DNA from: Calamus simplicifolius
Taxonomy: Eukaryota; Streptophyta; Magnoliopsida; Arecales; Arecaceae
NCBI GenBank assembly: GCA_900491605.1
Contig: UESW01005069.1
Coordinates: 124,001-188,000 of the forward strand
DNA: 64,000 bases
Reading direction: 5' to 3'
Below, one piece after another: positions 24,128 through 34,099 of the stretch; positions within the stretch are counted from its first letter, which is position 1; every line of letters starts with the position of its first letter. The notes under the pieces are model-generated. The model was not told the origin of the DNA. It searched no databases and saw only the letters and a program-made list of their open reading frames with translations. The translations under genes were made by a program, and so were the position numbers.

Positions 24128-24557
24128 TGTTGGCCCTAGTGTGGTGGTATCAAGGCCCAGGTTGGGCTAATTTGTTTTGGGCTAGGTGTGGATCCAAGGG
24201 TTGAGATTAAATCAAAGTTGCGGGTGTATACAGGCTTGGGGTTAATTTAATCTCATTGGGTTAGTCCATGAAAATTTTTGTTGAGTCTAAGCTATGCCCA
24301 TTTGAACAACTATTTAAATTTTAGTTTTTAGGGTTTGGGAATAAGAAACAAATTCTTTTCTCCCAATCCTCTCTCAAAACAGAGCCAGTCAGCTGTATAA
24401 AAAGAAAATAAAAATGTTGTAGTGGTGGTTTGAGCGCATGACCAGGGGATCAAAGGGCGGGTGCCTAACTATAATGTTATTATGATCGTTGACAAGAAGA
24501 GGGTGAAAGCCTGGTATTTCTCCAGTGAAAAGATCCTACGGTTCAACAACCTTAACA
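24128..24557 (+). repeat. 3' LTR of the copia element at 20908-24557
   Basis: Starts TGTTGGCCCT after a purine-rich stretch (catcaagatgaagat) and ends CCTTAACA. It contains TATAAAAAG at about 24397-24405, in the middle segment that the 5' LTR lacks. Confidence 0.75.
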
Positions 24558-26293
24558 CTAAGGACTTTGTTTGTGTGAGCACATCTTACCTGTCTAAAAG
24601 CTTAGGTGGTGATAAATTTTATAATTAAAATGTCATTGTATAGGGCATTTCAAAGACCAATTAGTCAGTGCATCTGAAATCTAGAATATAGGGAAGAATC
24701 AAGTAGTGGAAAAGTTGGACAAGATGCATGAACTATGAAAACAAATAAAAATTCAAGTATTTCATAATTGGGAATTCTTTAAAGATAATTTGGATGCTAG
24801 ATATAATGCAACAACTCAAGATGTTATCTAAAAAAAACTTATCATGAAGGTTTTTTAGTCTTCTTAGTTGATACGAGACTAAACACTATCGATCTCATCA
24901 GGCCAAACCCATCCATATGAGTGATGAGTTAAGTTTACTCTGATAACATTGATAACAACTCAAGGCTTTATATTAAAGACCATTGGTCATTTTAGGCTCC
25001 TTGATCTTATATAAGTACCTAAGATATATCCATAGCTTGAGTTCTCATGTATGATGACATCATGAGAGTCTGAAATTTTTTGTGAGAGTTTATTAGACCA
25101 CTAGATTTTGATAAAAACATTAGATAGTGATTTAATGAGCAACTGAGAATTCTAAATTGTCTTGTTGCACAATGCTAGCATAGAGAATAACTCTCACCAA
25201 AACAACAAAAGGTAACATAGCTCTCATGTAGCTTTTATGCTACTACACTCACTGATAACTGTTAGGCAAGTTGCCAACCAAGGAAGGAAGTCATGGAAAA
25301 GTTACAAATAAATTAGATGTGTGCATAGAAGCTTTTTTCATATGCACCTAGGATAAAGTACATATGCTTTGGTGGCAAAGCGCAAGAGTCAATATCTTGT
25401 ATGAAAATTGCAATATATCCTTGCTTGATTTGTCTTTTGCCTTTTTATGTTGTGACTCACTGCTCTCTTATGGAGTTTAATTTTGGCAAATCACTTGCAA
25501 AGTGGTATTCTGCAAAGACTATTGTTTTTCATTGCTTCTGATGAAATCAACAGGTTCAACAAATTTGGCTCCTCTCTCCACCTAGTAATCATTAAATCCA
25601 TCTCCTCAAATTGTCTTTAGCACTTGGTTAAGAAAATCCACAAGCTACCATGTCAAAAAAGTTCTCAACAAATTCAACCTTGCTTCATAAGTGAATGGAA
25701 GTAAAGATGCAAAAGTGCCAAATAGGCAAGAAGCAAAGCAGGAGTGAGGGATGATGTGCTTTCAATGGAGTAACATGGTACAACAGCATCATTTGAGAAC
25801 AGATTTGTTGTACTTGGATTGATGCAAGAAGATCCACCCACTCCTTTTTTGAGAGCTCTATTCATTGATGCCCTGTGCCTGAAATCTTGGCCAATGAACT
25901 TTACATCTAGCACAAAATCAAATTCCAAATAAAGGAGAAGGGGTAAAGCAGAAAGAGGCCATAGGCTGAGTCCAGCCCCAAAGTGCAGAACTGGCAGCAA
26001 AAGACATGAACCTGACATTCTCTATTCAGTATTTCACCAGTATTGAGCCTTTTTTCAAAAGCTAGCAAATGATTAACCTTGAATTTTATAGGGGCACATA
26101 ATATACCTGATGAATTCTGAGAGAAAGAATTGTCATATAATATCCCTGATAAATTCCATTTCCATTTCCAAAGTGGCTCATCAGGATGAGAGCTGGTGGA
26201 AGTTAGCTCAAGATATCAGCAAGATCTTTGAATTCTTGAAAGGCAACATCTGAAATGAGGAGGCAAAGGGTTAGAACCAACTGGAACTGGGGC
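24558..26293. other. Intergenic, no gene recognised
   Basis: A minus-strand ORF of 114 codons at 25674-26018 starts with a hydrophobic stretch that could be a signal peptide or membrane segment. It has no motif I recognise and no neighbour supports it; I do not call it a gene. Confidence 0.45.
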
Positions 26294-28376
26294 TGATGGG
26301 GCTAGTTGACCCCATGGGCAATAAAGACAATAATTTTTGGATGGCATCCTCTCAATATAGCGATTTTCAGACAATTTTTCTAGGCGGCCGCGGCAGCCTT
26401 TTTGAACGGCTTAATTCCTAGGCGGCCTCACTGTTCTACTCGGTTTTCTTTTCGAAGGGCACGATGGGCATTAAACATTTTCTCCACGGCATTGCTCCGT
26501 TATGATGAAAAAAGAGAACAAAAAGGAAAAAGAAGGCCACGTTACGTGCGTGGGTTCGTCTAAGGGCCTTCTGTCATTAATGGCCGGTAGTCAAGTCAAA
26601 AGACTAGAGCATTTAATGGTGCAGAATGACGTGGGCCAGCATTTAATGGAGTGGAGCCCACGGACGCGAAAGGAGGGAGAGTCTAAGTCGGCCTCCTCCC
26701 GATCTCTTCCAAGTCGGCCTGCCTTATTCAAGTCGGCCCTCTCATTCAAGTCGGCCCGCCTAATTCAAATCGGTCCCGCATCATTCAAATCGGCCCTCTC
26801 ATTCAAGTCGGTCCCGCCTCGGTATCGTTCCATCCCGGCCTCTTCCAAGTAAGTGGGCCCTCTCATTCAAGTCGGCCCTACCTCGGCATTGTCCCGTCCC
26901 GTCTCTTCCAAGTCAGCCCCGCCTCATTCAAATCGCCCCGCCTCATTCAAGTTGGCCCTCTCATTCAAGTCGGCCCCGCCTCGGCATCGTGCCTCTTCCA
27001 AGTCGGTCCCGCCTCATTCAAGTCGGCCCTCTTATTCAAGTCGGCCCGCCTCATTCAGTCGGCCCCGCCTCATTCAAATCGGCCCTCTCATTCAAGTCGG
27101 CCCCGTTCCATCCCGGCCTCTTCCAAGTCGGCCCCGCCTCATTTAAGTCGGCCCTCTCATTCAAGTCGGCCCCGCCTCGGCATCGTTCCATCCCGGCCTC
27201 TTTCAAGTCGGCCCCTCTCATTCAAGTCGGCCCTCTCATTCAAGTCGGCCCTGCCTCATTCAAGTCGGCCCCACCTCGGCATCATCCCATCCTGGCCTCT
27301 TCCAAGTCGGCCCAACCTCATTCAAGTCGGCCCTCTCATTCAAGTCGGCCCAACCTCACTTTAGCTCGGCTTCTACCGCCACGTTATGTCTTTCGCATAA
27401 AGGCATTTATGGCTTTATAAAAGGCCACATGCGCCTACCTTCTATAAGGTATTTATGGCTGCCACGTTGGCCCCTTTGGCACCCTTGCATGAGAAAGGAT
27501 GGCGTAATAAAACTAAGATGAGGAGTTCTTGACTCTACGTCTCACAGAAGTCCTCGACGGCCTCCAGCCTGGCTCCGGCGCCCCAGCTTGGCCACAGACA
27601 TTTCGCCTCGGCCATGGACAGTGCTCGACCTTGTTATGAACAGTGTCATGCAAGCACTCTATAATCAACGCTCTACAAGGGACAGCTGGCTTCAACTCCC
27701 AACTCTTCCATCCCAGATGGATGCATGGCTTGTGATGGTGATGAGACTCCACCACCTTTTATCTCTCTTTCCTGCAGCGGTCAAATCAAGTGGCCACTCA
27801 CTCTTACGAAACTTGACCCACCAACCAGCTACAGCCACCCACTTTGATGGGATTTAACCTGCAGCCCTGACATGCCAAAGGAGGGAGCAAGCCCTGCCAT
27901 CACCTTAAATGCTCTTACAAGTGGCAGCACCCCTAAGGCATCCGAAGCCTCACAGACATCAGCTCTATCACTACACCCATCAAAGTCATCATTATGAGGC
28001 CTCAACCACTCAAACCGGACAAACTCTAAGCATCTATAAAATGGATAAGAGGGACCCCCGACCAGGTAACTGAACACAACTCAACAAACTGATAACTCCA
28101 AGAACGCACTCATAACACTCCTAAACGCTCATTCTTGCTCGCAGAGAGCTCTTCTCTAAGCTCTCTCTCTCTCTCTTTCTCTTTCGAGCTTCCTCAAGCT
28201 CACGGTTGTTGCCCAGAGCACTGACTTGAGCGTCGGAGGGTCCCCGCCAGAATCTCCAGCCCCCGAGACTTTTTGCAGGCTCCCAGGCGTGAGAAGCTCA
28301 CCGGAGGATCCCGGGCTTGCTGGAGAAGGTGATCGAACGCTCGCAGACGTTCAAGGGGGGTGATCTGGCAGCATCA
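26294..28376 (+). repeat. First LTR of the gypsy-like element
   Basis: TGAT...ATCA ends. U3 holds a minisatellite (26673-27365). TATAAAATGG at 28034-28043 is the likely promoter. R/U5 includes the CT-rich run at 28158-28180 and the motif gacttgagcgtcggagggt at about 28221-28240, seen in Tat-like LTRs. The ends agree with the second copy at 31258-33276. Confidence 0.88.
26673..27365. repeat. Minisatellite in the first LTR
   Basis: Dozens of variants of a unit of about 18-20 bp, core cattcaagtcggccc, mixed with longer units containing cctcggcatcgt and ccggcctcttccaag. It lies in U3. Confidence 0.9.
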
Positions 28377-28379
28377 GAT

Positions 28380-28397
28380 TGGCGCGCCAGGAAGGGG
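28380..28397 (+). other. Primer-binding site of the gypsy-like element
   Basis: TGGCGCGCCAGGAAGGGG, three bases after the first LTR. The text resembles the primer region of Tat-type gypsy elements. I did not verify which tRNA it pairs with. Confidence 0.65.
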
Positions 28398-28785
28398 AAG
28401 AAAGCAGAGTTCTATGACACTAAGCTACAAGCTCTCACTCCTTCTATGATAACAATGGTAGATAAAAAATGGTGATGACAAAGACCCATGGAGCTTCCGC
28501 CAGTAACACTGGGGGGCACCCTCAACGAGCTGAGCAATAGGAGGCCAGCTCTCTGCTCCATCGTCACCACTATCTTGGGCCATTCAGGCAGAGCATTGTG
28601 CCACCCTCACTCTATAAGTCCAAACATCTATGGCAGTTGCCCAAAAGCTACGGGAGCGATATTTCGTAGCCTCACAGCAACAAACAAGAGCCCATGCTGC
28701 TCCTTTAGTTGTCGCTCAAGCCATCCACCATCCATCCAGTGAGAGATCTCCCTAGTGAGAGACTCACCACTATCATATTTCTCTG

Positions 28786-29066
28786 GAGCTCACCAGCATC
28801 GCGGCTAACGGGACACCACTCGGCCCCAGCACAGAAGTGCCCCACGAGTCGGTTCAAGTCCCTAACAGCTCCATACCCGGTCGAGTCATCCCTCGGGTGG
28901 CACACAAACCCCCGAGGCGGTTCAAAAGGAGCTCACCGGTATCGTGGCTAATGGAACACCACTCGGCCCCGCCATAGAAGTGCCCCTCCGAGTCGGTTCA
29001 AGTCCCTAACAGCTCCGTACCTAGTCGAGTCGCCCCTCGGGCGGTACACAAACCCCCGAGGTAGTT
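28786..29066. repeat. Direct repeat of about 145 bp, two copies, in the internal region
   Basis: Copies at about 28786-28933 and 28934-29066 share 'gagctcacc.g.atcg.ggctaa', 'gagtcggttcaagtcccta' and 'cacaaacccccgaggc'. The truncated end of the whole structure (33736) falls within the first unit. Confidence 0.8.
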
Positions 29067-31095
29067 TACAGCCTCATCGGCTTTCTCCCTGCCTCCGTGG
29101 CATTATTTGCAGTCTCATCGGCTTTCTCTCTGCCTCCGCAGTATTATTGTAGCCTCCTCGGCTTTCTCTCTACCTCAGTGGTATTATTTGCAGCCTCATC
29201 GACTTTCTCTCAGCCTCAGCGGCATTATTGCAGCCTCAATAGCTTTATCTCAGCCTCAGCGGCATTATTGCAGCCTCAACGGCTTTATCTTAGCCTCAAT
29301 GATATCATTGTAGCCTCCACGGCTCTATTTTTGCTTCGGCAATTTTATCTCAGCCTCAGCGGCATCATTGCAGCCTCCACGGCTCTATTTCTACTTCAGC
29401 AATTTTATCTCAGCCTCAGCGGCATCATTGCAGCCTCCACGGCTCTATTTCTGCTTCGGCAATTCTATCTCTGCCTCAGCAGCATCATTGCAGCCTCAAC
29501 GGCTTTATCTCTGCCTCAGCGACATTATTGCAGCCTCAACGGCTTTATCTCTACCTCAGTGGCATCATCTCAGCCTCAGCAACATCATTGCAGCCTCCAC
29601 GGCTCTATTTCTGCTTCGATAATTTTATCTCAGCCTCAGCGACATCATTGTAGCCTCCACGTCTCTATTTTTGCTTCAACACTTTTATCTCAGCCTCAGC
29701 GGCATCATTGCAGCCTTTCCGGCTCTATTTCTGCTTCGGCAATTTTATCTCAGCCTTAGCGGTATCATTGCAGCCTCCATGGCTCTATTTCTGCTTCGGC
29801 AATTTTATCTCAGCCTCAGCGGCATCATTGCAGCCTCCATGGCTCTATTTCTGCTTCGGCAATTCTATCTCTGCCTCAGCGGCATCATTGCAGCCTCAAC
29901 GGCTTTATCTCTACCTCAGCGGCATTGTTGCAGCCTCAACGACTTTATCTCTACCTCAGCGGCGTCATCTCAGCCTCAGCGGCATCATTGCAGCCTCCAT
30001 GGCTCTATTTCTGCTTCGATAATTTTATCTCAGCCTTAGCGGCATCATTGCAGCCTCCCCGGCTCTATTTCTGCTTCGATAATTTTATCTCAGCCTCCAC
30101 GGCTCTATTTCTGCTTCAGCAATTTTATCTTAGTCTCAGCAGCATCATTGCAGCCTCCACGGCTCTATTTCTGCTTCGGTAATTTTATCTCAGCCTCAGC
30201 GGCATCATTACAACCTTCACAGCTCTATTTCTGCTTGGGCAATTCTATCTCTGCCTCAGCGGCATCATTACAGCCTCAACGGCTTTATCTCTGCCTCAGC
30301 GGCATTATTGCAGCCTTAACGGCTTTATCTCTACCTCAGCGGCGTCATCTCAGCCTCAGCGGCATCATTGCAGCCTCCACGGCTCTATTTCTGCTTCGGT
30401 AATTTTATCTCAGCCTCAGCGGCATCATTGTAGCCTCTCCGGCTCTATTTCTGCTTCGGTAATTTTATCTCAGCCTCAGGGGCATCATTGTAGCCTCCAT
30501 AGCTCTATTTCTACTTCGAAAATTTTATCTCAGCCTCAGCGACATTATTGCAGCCTCAACGGCTCTATTTTTGCTTCAGCAATTTTATCTCAGCCTCAAC
30601 GGTATCATTGCAGCCTCCACGGCTCTATTTCTGCTTCGGCAATTTTATCTTAGCCTCAGCGGCATCATTGCAGGCTCCACGGCTCTATTTCTGCTTTGGC
30701 AATTATATTTATGCCTTAGCGGCATCATTTCATCCTCAACGGCTTTATCTCTGCCTCAGCGGCATTATTGCAGCCTCAACGGCTTTATCTCTGCCTCAGC
30801 GGTGTCATCTCAGCCTCAGCGGCATCATTTGCAGCCTCCATGGCTCTATTTCTGCTTCGGCAATTTTATCTCAGCCTCAGCGGCATCATTGCAGCCTCCA
30901 TGGCTCTATTTCTTCTTTGGCAATTTTATCTCAGCCTCAGCGGCATTATTGGAGCCTCCACGACTCTATTTTTGCTTCGGCAATTTTATCTCAGCCTCAG
31001 CGGCATCATTGCAGCCTCCACGGCTCTATTTCTGCTTCGGCAATTTTATCTCTGCCTCAACCGCATTATCGCAGCCTCAGCGATTTTATCTTTGC
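29066..31095. repeat. Internal minisatellite with higher-order structure, 60-bp and 40-bp units
   Basis: About 2 kb of two interleaved unit types. The 60-bp unit contains ggctctatttctgcttcggc and aattttatctcagcctcagc; the 40-bp unit contains ggctttatctctgcctcagc and ggcattattgcagcctcaac. A block of 40-bp units with the same internal order recurs near 29490, 29885, 30265 and 30735, i.e. every 380-470 bp. The long ORFs over this array are a product of a stop-free unit whose length is a multiple of three (60), not of genes. Confidence 0.88.
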
Positions 31096-31239
31096 CCCAG
31101 TGGCAAATCGACGAGCATACCCCCCAAAAATTGGCGTGTGCTGCTTTTGAGTGGCGAACACAAGGTAATCAATTTACCTCAAAAATTTCTTAAAGTTCTA
31201 CACTCCTTTCGCTTGGCTGATGCGCGGCACACAAGCTCA

Positions 31240-31257
31240 AGGAGTGTGGGGGGCATT
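31240..31257 (+). other. Polypurine tract of the gypsy-like element
   Basis: aaggagtgtggggggcatt lies directly before the TGATGGGG start of the second LTR. Confidence 0.75.
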
Positions 31258-33276
31258 TGATGGGGCCAGTTGATCCCATGGGCAATAAAGACAATAATTT
31301 TTGGATGGCATCCTTTCAAGATAGCGATTTCCAAACAATTTTCTTAGGCGGCCGCGGCAGCCTTCTTGGACAGCTTAATTCCTAGGTGGCCTCACTTTTC
31401 TACTCGGTTTTCTTTTCGAAGGGCACGATGGGCATTAAACATTTCCTCTGCGGCATTGCTCCGTCATGATGAAGAAAGAGAACTAAAAGGAAAAAGGGGG
31501 CCACGTGGGTTCGTCCAAGGGCCTTCTATCATTAATGGCCGATAGTCAAGTCAGAGGACTAGAGCATTTAATGGTGCAGAATGACGTAGGCCAGCATTTA
31601 ATGGAGTGGAGCCCAGCGAAGGGAGAGAGTCCAAGTCGGCCTTCTCATGCTCTCTTCCAAGTCGGCCTCCTCTTGCTCTCTTACAAGTCGGCCCTCTCAT
31701 TCAAGTCGGCCCGCTTCATTCAAGTTGGCCCCGCCTCATTCAAATCGGCCCTCTCATTCAAGTCGGCCCGCCTCGGCATCGTTACCTCCCGGCCTCTTCC
31801 AAGTCGGCCCCGCCTCATTTAAGTTGGCCCTCTCATTCAAGTCGGCCCTCTCATTCAAGTCGGTCCCGCCTCATTAAAGTCGGTCCCGCCTCATTCAAGT
31901 CGGCCCTCTCATTCAAGTCAGCCCCGCATCGTCCCGTCCTAACCTCTTCCAAGTCGGCCCTGCCTCATTCAAGTCGGTCATCTCATTCAAGTCGTCCCGC
32001 CTCATTCAAGTCGGCCCTCTCATTCAAGTCGGCCCCACCTCATTCAAATCGGCCCTGCCTCAGCACCGTCTCATCCCGGCCTCTTCCAAGTCGCCCTATC
32101 TCATTTAAGTCGGCCCTCTCATTCAAGTCGACCCCACCTCGGCATCGTCCTGTCCCCGCCTCTTCCAAGTCGGCCCCGCCTCATTCAAGTCGGCCCTCTC
32201 ATTCAAGTCGGCCCCGCCTCGGCATCGTCCCATCCTGGCCTCTTTCAAGTTGGCCCCGCCTTGGCACTCTAGCTCGGCTTCTACAGCCGCATTATGTCTT
32301 TCGCATAAAGGCATTTATGGCCTCATAAAGGCCACGTGCGCCTACCTTCTCTAAGGTATTTATGGCTGCCACGTTGGCATCTTTGGCACCCTTGCATGAG
32401 AAAGGATGGCGTAATAAAACCAAGACGAGAAGTTCTTGACTCTACGTCTCATAGAAGTCCTCAACGCCTCCAGCCTGGCCCCGGTGCCCCAGCTTGGCCA
32501 TGGACATCTCACCTCGGCCATAGACAGTGCTCGGCCTCGTTATGAACAACATCATGCAAGCACTCTATAATCAACGCTCTACAAGGGACAGCTGGCTTCA
32601 ACTCCCAACTCTTCTATCCCAGACGGATGCATGGCTCGTGATGGTGATGAGACTCCACCACCTTTTATCTCTCTTCCCTGCAGCAGTCAAATCAAGTGGC
32701 CACCCACTTTGACGGAACTTGACCCACCAACCAGCTCAAGCCACCCACTTTGATGGGATTTAATCTGCAGCCTTGACATGCCAAAGGAGGGAGCAAGCCT
32801 TGCCATCACCTTAAATGCTTTTACAAGTGGCAGCACCCCCAAGGCACCCCAAGCCTCACAGACATCAGCTCTATCACTTTACCCATCAAAGTCATCATTA
32901 TGAGGCCTTAACCACTCAAACCGGACAAACTTTAAGCATCTATAAAATGGGTAAGAGGGACCCCCGACCAAGTAACTGAACACAACTCAACAAACTGATA
33001 ACTCCAAGAACGCACTCATAACACTCCTAAACGCTCATTCTTGCTCACAGAGAGCTCTTCTCTAAGCTCTCTCTCTTTCTCTTTCGAGCTTCCTTAAGCT
33101 CACGGCTGTTGCCCAGAATACTGACTTGAGCGTCGGAGGGTCTCCACCAGAATCTCCGGCCTCTGGGACTTTTTGTAGGCTCTCAAGCGCGAGAAGCTCG
33201 CCGGAGGATCCCGAGTTCGCTGAAGAAGACGATCGGATGCTCGCGGACGTTCGAGGGAGGTGATCTGGTAGCATCA
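31258..33276 (+). repeat. Second LTR of the gypsy-like element
   Basis: Direct repeat of 26294-28376 with point changes and a different minisatellite length (31628-32275). The TATAAAATGG is at about 32941-32950. It is preceded directly by the polypurine tract and followed by a degenerate primer site (ggcacgccaaaaaggggg). Confidence 0.88.
31628..32275. repeat. Minisatellite in the second LTR
   Basis: Same core (cattcaagtcggccc) as 26673-27365 but with a different order and number of variants, so the array changed length after, or during, formation of the two LTRs. Confidence 0.9.
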
Positions 33277-33749
33277 GATTGGCACGCCAAAAAGGGGGAG
33301 AAAGTAGAGTTCTGTGACACTAAGCTACAAGCTCTCACTCCCTCTACGACAACAATGGTGGATAAAAATATGGTGATGACAAAGAGCCATGGAGCTTCCG
33401 CCAGTAACGCTAGGGGGGGCACCCTCAACGAGCTGAGCAATAGGAGGCCGGCTCTCTGCTCCATCGTCACCATTATCTCGGGCTATTCAGGCAGAGCATC
33501 GTGCCACCCTCACTCTGTAAGTCCAAACATCTATGGCAGCTGCCCAAAAGATACAGGAGCGATATTTCGTGGCTTTCCAGCAACAAACAAGAGCCCATGC
33601 TGTTCCTTTAGTTGTCGCTCAAGCCATCCACCATCCATCCGGTGAGAGATCTCCCCAGCGAGAGACTCACCACTGTCATATTTCTCTGGAGTTTACCGGC
33701 ATCGCGGCTAATGGGACATCACTCGGCCCTGGCACAGGGGCCGTTCTAG

Positions 33750-34090
33750 AAGTTAATAACACGAGCTTCTTTATTTGGGAATTTTCAAACAGGTTGGGAA
33801 TTAGAATGTTGTCCAATCCAAACATCCTCTAGGATTTGATTGAAAGTTCTATTACCCAACCCTATATTCCTCCAAAATGGATGACCATTCTTGATCTAAC
33901 GGTGGAATAAGAGCTCTAATAGGAGCCATTAAGGAGAGCTGACCAAGGTAGAGTCTCCTTTAAAAAACCTCCATCCCCAATTTGCAACCAAAGCTCTACT
34001 AAAGTCTTCTATATCCAGGCCCCCTTCTCCTTGAAACTGAGTAATGCTAGCCTTCCTCCAAAGAATAGCAATACTCTCTTCTAGTTTGTA
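33750..34090 (-). pseudogene. LINE reverse-transcriptase C-terminal fragment
   Basis: The minus strand reads QFQGEGGLDIEDFSRALVAN, then WGWRFLKETLPW, the region after RT in plant L1-type LINEs (GGLGI-DL--FN-ALL-KW-WR). A continuation (MAPIRALIPPLDQEW) is one frame away. It is short and broken. It lies immediately right of the gypsy structure and may be part of the host site. Confidence 0.6.
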
Positions 34091-34099
34091 AGCTTAGAG

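Larger units (their letters stand above)
20908..24557 (+). mobile_element. Ty1/copia (Tork-like) retrotransposon, decayed, with RT/RNase H deleted
   Basis: Bounded by LTRs 20908-21341 and 24128-24557. The internal part runs primer site, gag, protease, integrase and only the first stretch of RT, then jumps to the 3' end. The internal region is about 2.8 kb against about 4 kb in the element at 1-5214, so roughly 1.5 kb (most of RT, all of RNase H) is missing. The remaining frames contain many stops, so it is old. The flanks gtagg (20903-20907) and ctaag (24558-24562) are at best a decayed 5-bp target duplication. Confidence 0.85.
26294..33736 (+). mobile_element. Large non-autonomous Tat-like gypsy element with order LTR, internal, LTR, partial internal
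   Basis: Two direct repeats, 26294-28376 (2083 bp) and 31258-33276 (2019 bp), start TGATGGGGC and end GCATCA. The first is followed by a primer-binding-like TGGCGCGCCAGGAAGGGG and the second is preceded by a polypurine tract, which fixes plus orientation. The internal part (28377-31257) has no gag-pol and consists largely of minisatellite. The second LTR is not the end: about 460 bp more (33277-33736) repeats the internal start (28377 to about 28826). The 5 bp before the structure (26289-26293) and after it (33737-33741) are both ggggc. A non-autonomous (LARD-like) element with an extra partial internal copy explains all this. Confidence 0.85.

Noticed and set aside
25674..26018. 114-codon minus ORF with a hydrophobic start
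   Set aside because: No recognisable domain, no splice or promoter support and no repeat explanation; kept only as a note in the intergenic entry.
26502..27420. ORFs with repeated SRPSHSSRP-like text
   Set aside because: Translation of the LTR minisatellite in several frames; no start context and no domain. The same applies to 31505-32328.
28840..29010. ggttcaagtcc, identical to a tRNA B-box, seen twice
   Set aside because: No A-box at the right distance and no cloverleaf; it lies in a duplicated internal piece of the gypsy element. No tRNA or SINE called.
29097..31260. Long overlapping ORFs (up to 229 codons) with repeated hydrophobic text
   Set aside because: They run through a 60-bp stop-free minisatellite and are open in all three frames, so they reflect unit composition, not a protein gene.
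26673..32275. Regularly spaced short repeats resembling a CRISPR array
   Set aside because: The units abut without unique spacers and lie in LTRs of a plant retroelement; these are minisatellites.
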